Of a stretch of 64,000 nucleotides of DNA, positions 26,024-35,536 are shown in pieces (the stretch's first letter is position 1; every line of letters begins with the position of its first letter). The translations under genes were made by a program, and so were the position numbers. Origin of the DNA: Bog-473 sp963756025 (lineage in GTDB: Bacteria > Actinomycetota > Acidimicrobiia > Acidimicrobiales > RAAP-2); the NCBI GenBank assembly GCA_963756025.1, contig CAVWMF010000009.1:186001-250000 (forward strand), given 5' to 3'. Below the pieces are notes generated by a model. It was given only the letters and a program-made list of their open reading frames with translations. It had not been told where the DNA came from and ran no database searches.

Positions 26024-27193
26024 ATGAGTGAAAAGGCCCGGCGTTACGAGGTGATCTCGTGTGACGGTCACTTGGAGATCCCGCCTGATGCGTGGGTGCG
26101 TCACATTCCGGCTGAGCACCTGAACCGCGCCCCGCGCCTCATCAAACTTCGCACCGGCGGTGAGGGATGGATCGTCGAGGGCAGCCCTCTCATCCACAAC
26201 GGGCAGAATGTGGCAGCGGGCCGTCCCCTGAAGGTGAAAGGGGGGTCCTACTGGGAAGCCGATGGCACGCCCGTCCCCGGGACCGGTGATGCCCGGCAGC
26301 GTCTGGCCGAGCAGGACCGAGATGGCATCGATGCGGAGGTGCTGTATCCGCCGGTCTTCATCTCGCGCTTCATCGAGAACATCGAAGACGGCGAGGCGTA
26401 TGTCGCCATGGTGCGGGCCTTCAACGATTTCCTGGCCGAGGACTACTGCGCCGTCGCCCCCGACCGCTTGATCGGTAACGCGGTGATGCCGGCCTCGGGC
26501 ATCGAGGACGCAATCGCGGAACTGAAGCGGGCACGGGAGATCGGCCTGCGTTCGATCTGCCTCGGTTCCTTCCCCAACGGATCGGGGACACCGGCACCCG
26601 AGGACGATCTGTTCTGGCAGGCCGCGCTCGATCTCGGCGTGCCGATCACCGCCCACTCCGCCATGGGCGACCGTTCGAACCCTCTTCTGGTCCAGTCGGC
26701 CCGGGGGACGTTCGACCTCGAGATGTCGATGTTGTCGCGCACGATGCCCCCGCCGGTGGTCGGGATCGTGCGGATGATCCTCTCGGGCGTTCTCGACCGG
26801 TTCCCGGATCTGCGGATCTACTTCGCCGAGACCAATGCCAGTTGGATGCCGGGACTTCTCTACATGCTCGATGATTCGTACTCGATCTTCAAGCACTGGT
26901 ACGGCGTCGAGTTGGCAATGCGCCCGAGCGAGTACGTCTGGCGCCACTTCTCTTTCGGCATCGTGCGTGATCCCTTGGCGCTGCGCATGCGCGACCTGTT
27001 GGACATCGATCACATCATGTGGGGTTCGGACTTCCCGCATTCGGTCTCGTCGTTCCCCGAGTCGGCTCGTTGGTTGGACGAGATCTTCGAGGGGTGCCCG
27101 GCCGCTATCCGTCGAAAGGTCCTTGTCGACACACCCTGCGCGTTTTTCGGCCTGGACCCTGCCGCAGAGCTGACGCCGACACCGGCCGGCTGA
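26024..27193 (+). CDS. Amidohydrolase 2 (COG2159) family metal-dependent hydrolase
   Basis: A 389-residue TIM-barrel protein of the ACMSD/COG2159 group, which hydrolyses or non-oxidatively decarboxylates aromatic and cyclic acids. ATG 26024 is used rather than an upstream in-frame codon; the N-terminus MSEKARRYEVISCDGHLEIP carries a DxH-like metal motif. Further ligands are His in PITAHSAMGD and Asp in MWGSDFPHSVSSFPES. It starts 76 bp after livF on the same strand. It is the most divergent of the four COG2159 proteins in this window. Confidence 0.87.
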   Translation: MSEKARRYEVISCDGHLEIPPDAWVRHIPAEHLNRAPRLIKLRTGGEGWIVEGSPLIHNGQNVAAGRPLKVKGGSYWEADGTPVPGTGDARQRLAEQDRDGIDAEVLYPPVFISRFIENIEDGEAYVAMVRAFNDFLAEDYCAVAPDRLIGNAVMPASGIEDAIAELKRAREIGLRSICLGSFPNGSGTPAPEDDLFWQAALDLGVPITAHSAMGDRSNPLLVQSARGTFDLEMSMLSRTMPPPVVGIVRMILSGVLDRFPDLRIYFAETNASWMPGLLYMLDDSYSIFKHWYGVELAMRPSEYVWRHFSFGIVRDPLALRMRDLLDIDHIMWGSDFPHSVSSFPESARWLDEIFEGCPAAIRRKVLVDTPCAFFGLDPAAELTPTPAG

Positions 27194-27222
27194 TCATCGC
27201 ATTCGCACGCTTGTCGGGTTTG

Positions 27223-29548
27223 TCAGGCCCCGACGAGTTCCTCGCCGATCACCCGGAGTTGGCGAAGTCGTTCGCGTTCCGTCTCGTCGACGCCGAGTTC
27301 GCGCAAAACCTCGTCGTTGTGTTGGCCCAGGACCGGCGCCGAGGTGCGGATCCAGGATTCGATCCCCGACAGGGAGAACGGGAGCCCCGGCAGTTGGTGA
27401 CGTGCCGTGACCGGGTGGTCTTCGGTCTCGAAGAGGCCGCGGTGGCGGATTTGCGGGTTCTCGATCACGAGGGGTGGCGTGATCACCACCGAGGCCGGCA
27501 CCCCGGCGACCACCAACCGCTCGGTCAGGTCGCCGGCGTCCCAGTGCCGTGTCGAATCCGCCAGCCATCCATCGAGCGCATCCTGGTTCGCCGCCCGTTC
27601 GGACCTGGTCCCGCAATGGGGGAGCGCGGTGTCGCTCCCGCTCGGTCCCGCGATGACGTCCCGGAGTGATCTCCACTGTCGGTCGTTCTGAACCTCTATG
27701 GCCACCCACTGGTCCGTTCCCGCGCACGCGTACACCCCCTGGGGGACGGAGCCCATCGCGCTGCGATTGCCCAGGCGTCCGTACCCCGTACCAGATAGTT
27801 GGTAGGCGATCGCCGACATCGCTGCTGCATTCAATGCGGCCTCGACCATGGTGGCTTCGACCAGATAGCCGCGTGCATGCTCCTCGCGGGCACAGAGTGC
27901 GACGAGTGAGGCAAAGGTGGCATGCAGCCCGGCAATGGGATCTCCCGCCCCTCCGACCAGGACCGGTGATCCTCCCGGCCAACCCGTCGCCGCCGCCATT
28001 CCCGTCAACGACTCCATCGTCTGCGCGAATCCCGGACGGTCGCGCCACGGTCCGTCGAGACCGAAGGCGGGCATCCGCACCATGTTGAGCTGAGGATTGA
28101 GGCGATGGAGGCGGTCCCAGTCCAGGTCGAACTGCTCCATGACCCGCGGCGTGAAGTTCTCGAACACCATGTCGGCCGTGGCACACAGCCGTAGCGCGAG
28201 ATCGTGGCCCTCGGCTCGGGCCAGGTCGAGGGTGATCCCGCGCTTGTTGGTGTTGGCGGCATGGGCCAGTGGGCCCCACTCCCACCACTGCGGATCGCCC
28301 GGTGCCTTGGTGCCGGCGAAGCGCATCAGGTCCGGCCGGGTCACCGACTCGACTTTGATGACGTCCGCGCCGAGACAGGCCAGGACCTGTGTGGCGCACG
28401 GCCCCGCCCACCACGCGGTGAGGTCGACCACCCGTACGCCGGCGAGAGGTAGGGCGTCCGGCCCGGTGGCGGGCTCTTGCGGCGGCCGGGGGGTCCAGTC
28501 GACCGTGCCGTCATGTTCCCCCGGCGCCGGGACCGCGCCGAAAGGGCGTGGTGTCAGGCCGTGCAGGCGGAAGGGAATCCGGGGTTGGCGAAAGCGACCG
28601 GAGGGATGATCGACGAAGACCCCCCGGGCGACGAACTGCTCGAACTGCTCCACCGTGGCGCCATCGAGCACCGGCGCCACCGGGATGCGCAGGAGACCGG
28701 CCTCCTCGAGGACGGTGGCCGACGTCCGCGGTCGCGTGTAGGCCCTCGTCATCTCCCAGAACTCGTTGCGATGCTCGAAGCGTGGTGTGGCGCGGACGTA
28801 ACGTTCGTCATCGCCTATCTCGGGGTGGCCGATAAGGACGGAGAAATCGGCGAATTGCTGTGCGCTGTTGGTGGTGAAGTTCACCCACCCGTCGGCTGTC
28901 GGCTCGACCGACGGGACTTCGATGCGCCGGGACGACGCGGTCATGGGCGGCCGGCCACAACTGGCGGCGAACGCCGCGAAGACCGACGGGAATGTGACCA
29001 TGCCGATGGCCATGCAATCGAGGACGGACACGTCGACGTGGCCACCCACGCCGGTATGAGCGGCGCGCCACCACGCCGCCAAAGCCCCGACGGCGGCGTA
29101 GGTCCCCGTCAGCCATTCACCTACCCGGCCTCCCGCGGCGAGCGGCGTCGAGTCGGGGAAGCCGCGGCCACCAGTGGAACCGCATGCGGCCTGGAGCGTG
29201 AATTCCGTGGCGGCGCGACCCACCCAGGGTCCCGAGGTCCCGAACAGGCTGATGGTGACGATGACCTGGTTGGGATTGGCTCCGCCGCGCCGGCAGGACG
29301 GCGAAGTCCGCTCCGGCGACAATGATGTCCGCCGCCCGCATCAGTTGCTCCTCGTTGCCATGCGACACCGATCGCTTGGACGTGTGGAGGAAATCGAACA
29401 GGCCGGGGATGTCGGGCCAACGGCCTTGGGAGGCATCGGCGGGTTCGACCACTACGACGTCGGCGCCGGCATCCGCCAAGAGCTTCGTGCAATAGGCCCC
29501 GGCGAGACTGCCCGAAAGGTCGACGACGCGTAGGTCCCGAAGCGTCAT
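27223..29548 (-). pseudogene. Tandem two-domain CaiB/BaiF CoA transferase, one frame break
   Basis: ATG at 29548 opens TLRDLRVVDLSGSLAGAYCT, a type III CoA transferase N-terminus. A single inserted base near 29290 shifts the frame into GGANPNQVIVTISLFGTSGP; the rest is open to 27223. Removing it gives 774 residues with two consecutive CaiB/BaiF domains: about 1-360 and 385-774 (VRVVDLTAWWAGPCATQVLA). The catalytic Asp is visible in domain 2 (GDPIAGLHA); in domain 1 the matching position appears to be Glu (GEWLTG). Such enzymes transfer CoA between carboxylates. It heads a minus-strand neighbourhood with the amidohydrolase 16 bp upstream. Confidence 0.8.
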
Positions 29549-29564
29549 GGGTGAGTCCGGCCCA

Positions 29565-30749
29565 CTACGCCGGCGCCGGCATGGCGATGCCGTACAACCG
29601 GGCGGCGTTGCCGCCCATGATGCCCTCCCGGATCGACACGTCCTCGATATCTTCGAGAGCCTCAGCGGCATACTCCAGCCCATCAGGGTAGGTGCACGTG
29701 GGGTGGGGATAATCCGTCTCGAACATGAGATGCTCCCAGCCGATCGCCTCGATCGCGTCGCCGATACCCTGTCGCTCGAACCAGAAACACGAATAGAACT
29801 GGCGCCGGAAGTAGTCCGACGGCTTCATACTGAGGTGCTCTATCGCCTCGGGCGCCATGTCGTTTATCTGGTAGTCCAGGGCCCGCAGGATGAAGGGTAT
29901 CCAACCGATGCCGCTTTCGACGGAGACGACCTGGAGCGTCGGAAACCGTTCGAGGACGCCCGAGTAGATCATGTTGCCGACAACGGTCGCGTTGTTGATG
30001 TAGAGCATGGCCGAGCCCAACCCGAGTTTGCACCCGTCATTGAGGGAGGGCCACGGAACGGTCCCGTACCACGAGATGGCCGATTCGCTGGAGCCGATGT
30101 GGAAGTTGATCGGCAGTTCGAGATCACTGGCCGCTTCCCATACCGGGTCCCAGTGGGCCGTGCCGAGGTCGGGGAGGCCGTGGTCATGGGGGGCCGATGT
30201 CGTGTTGATGCCATGGAGCCCGAGCTGGTGGATCCGGTCGATCTCGGTCACCGCCAACTCGATGTCCCAGAAGGGCAGGATCCCCATGGGCAGCAGGCGA
30301 CCCCCGGATTCCTCCTGCATTTCCGCCATGGCGTCGTTGTAGATCTGCACGGCCAACCGGCGTAGCGCGGGATCGGCCACCTTCCGGAAATTCTGACCGC
30401 CGAACCCCACGGTGTTGGGGTAGACGATCTGGGCCCAGATGCCCTGTTCGTCCATCATCTCGAGCCGGTCCGGGATGGAGTAGGCGCCGGCATGGACGTC
30501 CTCGATGTCCCAGTTGAAGAACTCGAGGCCGGGCACCTTGACCCCGTCCCGCCCCACCACGCCCGATGCACCGGCCCGCGACAGGGTGACCCCATCGACG
30601 ACCCACATCGGGGTGCCGTCAATGGTCTGCACCTGCGGCACCCGGTCGAGGAAGGCCGACGGTGCGCGCGAAGTCCACAAGTCGTGGGGTTCGGTGAGAT
30701 GCGTGTCCGCATCGATGATGCACATTCCCTCGAATGGCTGTGCGGTCAT
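29565..30749 (-). CDS. Amidohydrolase 2 (COG2159) family protein
   Basis: A 394-residue COG2159 metal-dependent hydrolase/decarboxylase. The N-terminal motif is IIDADTHLTEPHDLW (DTH metal pair), His appears in INFHIGSSES, and the C-terminal metal Asp lies in FETDYPHPTCTYPD. Gene order on the minus strand is LLM oxidoreductase, this gene, CoA transferase, with gaps of 19 and 16 bp, so the three form an operon. The architecture suggests oxygenation, ring or amide hydrolysis and CoA transfer in sequence, but order of action is inference. Confidence 0.9.
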   Translation of the reverse strand: MTAQPFEGMCIIDADTHLTEPHDLWTSRAPSAFLDRVPQVQTIDGTPMWVVDGVTLSRAGASGVVGRDGVKVPGLEFFNWDIEDVHAGAYSIPDRLEMMDEQGIWAQIVYPNTVGFGGQNFRKVADPALRRLAVQIYNDAMAEMQEESGGRLLPMGILPFWDIELAVTEIDRIHQLGLHGINTTSAPHDHGLPDLGTAHWDPVWEAASDLELPINFHIGSSESAISWYGTVPWPSLNDGCKLGLGSAMLYINNATVVGNMIYSGVLERFPTLQVVSVESGIGWIPFILRALDYQINDMAPEAIEHLSMKPSDYFRRQFYSCFWFERQGIGDAIEAIGWEHLMFETDYPHPTCTYPDGLEYAAEALEDIEDVSIREGIMGGNAARLYGIAMPAPA

Positions 30750-30768
30750 GGGAGCCTCCTACCCTTGT

Positions 30769-31827
30769 TCATTTCGTCGCGGCCTGCCGGAGGGCGGGCA
30801 GCACATCTTCGACCAGGCACCGGTGGGCCCGGCGTTCCTCCTCCGGAGCTGACGCATCGCGCCCCTCGACGAGGAGCACCCGTTCGAGGCCCAGCGCGGC
30901 CAACTCGCCCAGCTTGTCCACGCAGTGCGCCGGTGTGCCGACCACGCCGAACCGGTCGAGGAAGCCGTCATCGAGATGCGTGACATGGAGCGCCTGCTGC
31001 TCGCCCCGTCTGACCGGCTCCGAGGGATGCCGGGTGCTGTGACCGCTCAGGCCGTAGTCGGCGGTCACCGCCTCGATCACGGCACGGTCCTCGTCGCTCA
31101 GCCCGGTCGAGGGACTCCCCGGCATGCCCGAGAAGTGGGCGTAGGGGGCGATGGATCCCCGCGCCAGCCGGCGGGCGACCCCGGCCTCGGGGTGGGCGGC
31201 GACGACCAGATACGCCCCCAGTGACAAGGGTGCCTGCTGCGTCACCGTCTTACGAACCTGCCGTGCGATGTCGATGGCCCACGCCACGCGATCGGTCAAC
31301 GCGCCGACGTTCACGGTGAGCCGTTCAGCGCAGCGAGCGCCGAGCGCCAGCATGCGAGGGCCCGTGGCGGCAACATCGAGCGGCACCTTGGGCTGGCCCG
31401 ACTGTGCGATCCAGGGGATCTCGCTCGGGTAGCCGTCGATCTCCACGACGTCGGAGCGCAGGTAGGCCTGCACCTCCTCGGCGAATCGCGCCGTGACATC
31501 CACGGAGGCCGGAACCCGTCCCACATGGCCGAGGGAGGAATCCCCCCGTCCGAGACCGAGCACCGCCCGACCCGCCGCCTCGACCTGGACGGTGGCAATG
31601 GCGGAGGCGACAACGGCGGGAAGGCGCGTCACAGGATTGGTGACGCCCACCATCAGGCCGAGTCGCTCGGTCCGGGTGGCCGCGAGGCAGAGGCCGGCGA
31701 ACGGATCGGCGGCGATGTTCTGGGTGTCGCCGAAACTGATGCCGTCGAAGCCTTCCGCCTCTGCTCTCTGACCGACGGCGACGGCGGACCCCGCAACGTG
31801 GACTGACGCCAACCAGACCTCGAGCAT
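30769..31827 (-). CDS. LLM-class F420/FMN-dependent oxidoreductase
   Basis: A 352-residue luciferase-like monooxygenase-fold protein. Visible are EGFDGISFGDTQNIAADPFA, the LGLMVGVTNPVTRLPAV strand and AVLGLGRGDSSLGHVGR, a cofactor-phosphate loop typical of the F420-dependent branch. Members reduce or oxidise using coenzyme F420, or oxygenate with FMNH2. It is the first gene of a three-gene minus-strand operon. The 149-bp gap to the divergent gene at 31977 contains an inverted repeat. Confidence 0.9.
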   Translation of the reverse strand: MLEVWLASVHVAGSAVAVGQRAEAEGFDGISFGDTQNIAADPFAGLCLAATRTERLGLMVGVTNPVTRLPAVVASAIATVQVEAAGRAVLGLGRGDSSLGHVGRVPASVDVTARFAEEVQAYLRSDVVEIDGYPSEIPWIAQSGQPKVPLDVAATGPRMLALGARCAERLTVNVGALTDRVAWAIDIARQVRKTVTQQAPLSLGAYLVVAAHPEAGVARRLARGSIAPYAHFSGMPGSPSTGLSDEDRAVIEAVTADYGLSGHSTRHPSEPVRRGEQQALHVTHLDDGFLDRFGVVGTPAHCVDKLGELAALGLERVLLVEGRDASAPEEERRAHRCLVEDVLPALRQAATK

Positions 31828-31930
31828 CCCACCCCCTCTGTGCGACGACCACCGGCCGATCCGGCACCCTACGAGCGCCGAACGCCGTTCACAAGCCCCG
31901 GGTGCCGTCGTTGACGGACCTTAGGGCGAC

Positions 31931-31955
31931 CCTTATGGTACAGAGATTGATAAGG
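31931..31955. promoter_or_regulatory. Inverted repeat operator candidate
   Basis: CCTTAT (31931-31936) and ATAAGG (31950-31955) are perfect 6-bp arms separated by 13 bp, in the divergent gap between the LLM oxidoreductase operon and the SnoaL-like gene. TetR-sized spacing. It lies 21 bp before the preferred ATG 31977. Confidence 0.5.
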
Positions 31956-31976
31956 CAGCAGGAACAGAGGGCGGCG

Positions 31977-32390
31977 ATGGGCGCAGTTGAGGATTACGTC
32001 ACCTACTACGGCTCGCACCAGTGGGAGAAGTTGCGGGGCGTTTTCGATGCCACCGACTTCAAGCGGACGGGTCCCTACCTCGATGTGTTCACCGATGTGG
32101 ACGAGTACGTGGACTTCCTGGAAGGAGTCGTCCCCACCATGGGAGCCGAGTACGAGCTCCGGATCGAGCGCATCGTCTACACGCCGGGTGAAAGGGTGGC
32201 GTTCGGGCAGTTCATCGAGCACCTCGAACTCGACGGCGCCATGACCGACATTCCCGAAACGATCGTCTTCGATCTCAACGAGGCCGGGTTGATCCGGCGG
32301 ATGAGCCTGTACCTGAAGCAGCCTGGTGGTCTGGCTCCCGTCGGCGGCACGGACGCCATGGGCGCCACCGAAGATGAAGTGAATGCTTGA
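31977..32390 (+). CDS. SnoaL-like / NTF2-fold protein
   Basis: A 137-residue protein of the small cone-shaped NTF2/SnoaL-like fold: AVEDYVTYYGSHQWEKLRGVF, then LDVFTDVDEYVDFLEGVVP, RIERIVYTPGERVAFGQFIEHLE and a final IRRMSLYLKQPGG. ATG 31977 has gaggg 5 bp upstream; an earlier in-frame GTG (31902) would read through the inverted repeat at 31931-31955. Members are cyclases, hydrolases or binding proteins for cyclic compounds. It overlaps the next gene by 8 bp, so the two are coupled. Confidence 0.72.
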   Translation: MGAVEDYVTYYGSHQWEKLRGVFDATDFKRTGPYLDVFTDVDEYVDFLEGVVPTMGAEYELRIERIVYTPGERVAFGQFIEHLELDGAMTDIPETIVFDLNEAGLIRRMSLYLKQPGGLAPVGGTDAMGATEDEVNA

Positions 32391-34092
32391 CCTCCTGATC
32401 AAGGGCGGGACCGTCGTCGACGGCACCGGGTCCGCCGGGCGCCGGGCGGACGTGGGGGTGCGGGCCGGGCGGGTTGTCGCTCTGGGCGAGGTCGATGAAC
32501 GGGCGCGGCGCACGGTGGATGCGACAGATAGGGTGGTCGCCCCCGGCTTCATCGATCCGCACACCCACTACGACGCACAGATCCTGTGGGACGGCGGCGT
32601 GAGTCCCTCGCCGCTGCACGGGGTGACGACGATCGTCGGGGGCAACTGCGGGTTCACGATTGCTCCGGTCTCGTCGTCGACGACCGAGTACATCATGCGT
32701 ATGTTGGCCCGGGTCGAAGGAATGCCTGTCGCCACCCTCGAGGCGGCACTGGACTTCAGCTGGTCGACGTTCGGGGACTGGCTCAACGTGCTCGAAGGGC
32801 GGATCGCGGTCAACGCCGGGTTCCTGGTCGGGCATTCCACGATGCGGCGGTTGGTGATGGGGGAGGCGGCCGTCGGGGGCGCGGCCACCGAGGAGCAGAT
32901 CTCCGCCATGGCGCGCCTGGCGCACGAGAGCATGGACGCCGGCGCACTCGGCTTCTCGACCTCGAGGGCCGGGTCGCACCGTGACCACGCAGGAGAACCG
33001 GTGCCCTCACGTCATGCCAGTGTCGGGGAGATCCTGGCGCTGTCGTCAACGGTGGCTGACCATGCGGGCACCATCATGGAGATCGTCCCGACCGCGGAGT
33101 TCTACTTCACCGACGACGACATCTCGTTGATGACGGACATGTCGTTGACCGGCCGGCGCTCGGTCAACTGGAACCTGCTGGGAGTGCTGGGCGGCGAAGA
33201 GAAGTTGCGCAACAAGTTGGCGTCCGCCGACCACGCCCGTCAGCATGGGGCACGGGTGATCCCATTGACCCTGCCTGATCCGCAGGCCATGCGCCTCTCC
33301 TTCGAGACGGGCTTCGTCTATGACATGCTCCCGGGCTGGGGCGAGGTGATGACGATGTCGCACGACGCCCGCCTCCGTGCACTGCGCGACACCGCCGTCC
33401 GGCGCCGGCTCGAGGAAGGGAGCCGGGGGGCACCGTGGTGGGGCGTCTGGGAGGACACGACGCTCTCGGAGACGTTCAACCCGGAGAATGCCCGCTGGGA
33501 AGGCCGTACGGCAGGCGACGTCGCACGAGAACGAGGGGTCGGTGCCTTCGACGCCCTGTGTGATGTCGTGGTGGCCGATGACCTCCGGACCGGACTGGTC
33601 CCGTTGTCGATCGACGACACCGAGGAGAACTGGCGCTTGCGGAGCGAGCTCTGGCGCGATCCCCGGGTGGTGATCGGCGGATCCGATGCGGGCGCCCACC
33701 TCGACACCATCTGGACCTTCAATTGCATCTCCTCCCTGGTCGGACCTTCGGTGCGCGACCGGCGTCTGATCACCCTCGAAGAGGCGGTGCGCCTGGTCAC
33801 CGACGTGCCGGCCCGGATGTACGGGCTCATCGATCGGGGCCGGCTCGAACCCGGCTGGCATGCCGACATCGTCGTCTTCGACCCCGCCACGCTCAACCCC
33901 GAGCCGGTCCGCGCCGTGAGTGACCTCCCCGCCGGCGGCTGGCGTCTGACCGGCGGCGCACGCGGGGTGGAGCACGTGTTCGTGAACGGAGTCGAAATCG
34001 TGTCCGGCGGCGCGTACACCGGGGAGCGACCTGGCACGGTTTTGCGGTCGGGACATTCGACCCGCACCGTGCCGATACCCGCTGACGCGTGA
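32383..34092 (+). CDS. D-aminoacylase / N-acyl-D-amino-acid deacylase family amidohydrolase (copy 1)
   Basis: A 569-residue amidohydrolase of the D-aminoacylase/dihydroorotase-like class (COG3653). The N-terminal beta-sandwich starts MLDLLIKGGTVVDGTGS; metal motif PGFIDPHTHYDAQILWD contains HxH; NCGFTIAP is family-typical; a late GGSDAGAHLDTIWTF gives the catalytic Asp and the C-terminus closes the sandwich. The family hydrolyses N-acyl-D-amino acids but in actinobacteria is strongly expanded and most members are uncharacterised. It overlaps the SnoaL-like gene. Two paralogues lie at 35537 and 38811. Confidence 0.9.
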   Translation: MLDLLIKGGTVVDGTGSAGRRADVGVRAGRVVALGEVDERARRTVDATDRVVAPGFIDPHTHYDAQILWDGGVSPSPLHGVTTIVGGNCGFTIAPVSSSTTEYIMRMLARVEGMPVATLEAALDFSWSTFGDWLNVLEGRIAVNAGFLVGHSTMRRLVMGEAAVGGAATEEQISAMARLAHESMDAGALGFSTSRAGSHRDHAGEPVPSRHASVGEILALSSTVADHAGTIMEIVPTAEFYFTDDDISLMTDMSLTGRRSVNWNLLGVLGGEEKLRNKLASADHARQHGARVIPLTLPDPQAMRLSFETGFVYDMLPGWGEVMTMSHDARLRALRDTAVRRRLEEGSRGAPWWGVWEDTTLSETFNPENARWEGRTAGDVARERGVGAFDALCDVVVADDLRTGLVPLSIDDTEENWRLRSELWRDPRVVIGGSDAGAHLDTIWTFNCISSLVGPSVRDRRLITLEEAVRLVTDVPARMYGLIDRGRLEPGWHADIVVFDPATLNPEPVRAVSDLPAGGWRLTGGARGVEHVFVNGVEIVSGGAYTGERPGTVLRSGHSTRTVPIPADA

Positions 34093-34102
34093 GGAGGCCT
34101 CT

Positions 34103-35341
34103 TTGACGTTGGAGACGGAACGTTCGGAACTGCCGAGGTTCATATCGGTTGACGATCACGTCGTGGAGCCCTCCCGGCTCTGGCAGGATCGTCTGCCCTC
34201 CAAGTATCTCGAGCAGGGCCCACGCACCGTGCGGCAGAAGGGCAAGATCGTCTTTGACGTCACCAAGAACCCGATTTTCATCCTGGGTGACGGGCCCGAC
34301 GACCGTTGGTGCGACGTCTGGTATTACGAGGACACCTGCTCACCGCTGCGCGGCGATCTCACAGCGGTCGGTCCTCTCGCCGATGCCGTGCCCACGACGC
34401 CCGTGACGTACGAGGACATGTTGCCGGGGTGCTTCGACCAGGCGCACCGGCTGGCCGACTTGGAGCGCAACCACACCGACGCGAGCTTGTGTTTCCCGAC
34501 CATCCCGCGCTTCTGTGGGCAGCTGTTCCTCAACCGGGCCGACGTGGACCTGTCCCTCTTGTGCGTGCAGGCCTACAACGATTGGATGATCGAGGAGTGG
34601 TGCGGCGGCGCCGGCGCGGGCCATCTGATCCCCTTGACCCTGATCCCACTGTGGGACGCGGAGCTTGCCGCGGCGGAGGTCCGTCGTTGCGCTGACCGGG
34701 GATCGCATGCCGTGGCCTTCTCCGAGAGCCCTTCGGAGCTCGGCCTGCCCAGTATCCACGGCGGTGCGTGGGATCCGTTCTTCGCCGCCTGCGCCGAGAC
34801 CCAGACGGTGATCAACATGCATATCGGCTCATCCTCCAAAATGCCGCCGTCGTCGCCGGGTGCTCCGATGATCTCGCTGGTGACCCTCACGTCGGAGAAT
34901 TCGGTCCACGCGCTGGTCGATTGGCTGCTCTGTGGGGCCTTGCCGCGGTACCCCTCCCTCAAGATCGCCCTCAGCGAGAGTCAAGTGGGTTGGATGCCGT
35001 TCATTCTCGAGCGCCTGGACAGTGCCTGGAGGAGGAGCAGGAACTACGACCCGGGCATCTACGACCTGATCCCCGAGCCTCCGAGCTCCTATGTGCCCGA
35101 TCGCGTCTTCGCGTGCGTCTTCGACGACTCGGTGGGCTTGGCCCTGCGTGACCACGTCGGTATGAGCCAGATCATGTTCGAGACCGACTATCCCCACGCG
35201 GATTCCACTTTTCCGGACTCGAAGCAGGTGGCGGAGAAGATGATCGCCGAGTCGGGTCTCTCGCCTCACGAGGCGCGGCAGTTCCTGCGCTCGAACGCCA
35301 TTGCGTGCTACGACCTGCAGCGCTTCGGTATCACGGCGTAG
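34103..35341 (+). CDS. Amidohydrolase 2 (COG2159) family protein
   Basis: A 412-residue COG2159 protein starting at TTG 34103, 10 bp after the previous stop with aggagg in the gap. Metal/active-site landmarks are SVDDHVVEPSRLW (DDH in place of DxH), PTIPRFCGQ, INMHIGSSSK and FETDYPHADSTFPD. It is a close paralogue of the 41524 protein: both share SVDDHV-EP, PTIPR-CGQ, YNDWMIE and the AFSES/SFSEN loop. ACMSD-like relatives decarboxylate or hydrolyse ring carboxylates. Coupled with the D-aminoacylase-like gene, it may act on its product. Confidence 0.9.
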   Translation: MTLETERSELPRFISVDDHVVEPSRLWQDRLPSKYLEQGPRTVRQKGKIVFDVTKNPIFILGDGPDDRWCDVWYYEDTCSPLRGDLTAVGPLADAVPTTPVTYEDMLPGCFDQAHRLADLERNHTDASLCFPTIPRFCGQLFLNRADVDLSLLCVQAYNDWMIEEWCGGAGAGHLIPLTLIPLWDAELAAAEVRRCADRGSHAVAFSESPSELGLPSIHGGAWDPFFAACAETQTVINMHIGSSSKMPPSSPGAPMISLVTLTSENSVHALVDWLLCGALPRYPSLKIALSESQVGWMPFILERLDSAWRRSRNYDPGIYDLIPEPPSSYVPDRVFACVFDDSVGLALRDHVGMSQIMFETDYPHADSTFPDSKQVAEKMIAESGLSPHEARQFLRSNAIACYDLQRFGITA

Positions 35342-35536
35342 GACCCGTCCGGCGCGAGCATGTGGGAGCACGTCACGGGCGGAGCGGGGAGTCCCTCGAT
35401 ACCTCAGAATTCCTCTCTGACCTGGGCGATCATCACGACGTTGCGGGATGCGCAGGCGACCTCCACCCTTGATCCAGACTTTACAATGATATAGATTTCC
35501 GGCGTCGCGACCTCACCGGCAGACGAAGGGGGAAGC
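35342..35536 (+). promoter_or_regulatory. Intergenic region with weak promoter
   Basis: The 195-bp gap has an AT-rich patch: TTGATC (35469-35474) and TATAGA (35490-35495) at a short 15-bp spacing, and gaaggggga just before ATG 35537. This suggests a separate promoter for the 35537-40508 gene series. No terminator hairpin was obvious. Confidence 0.35.
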
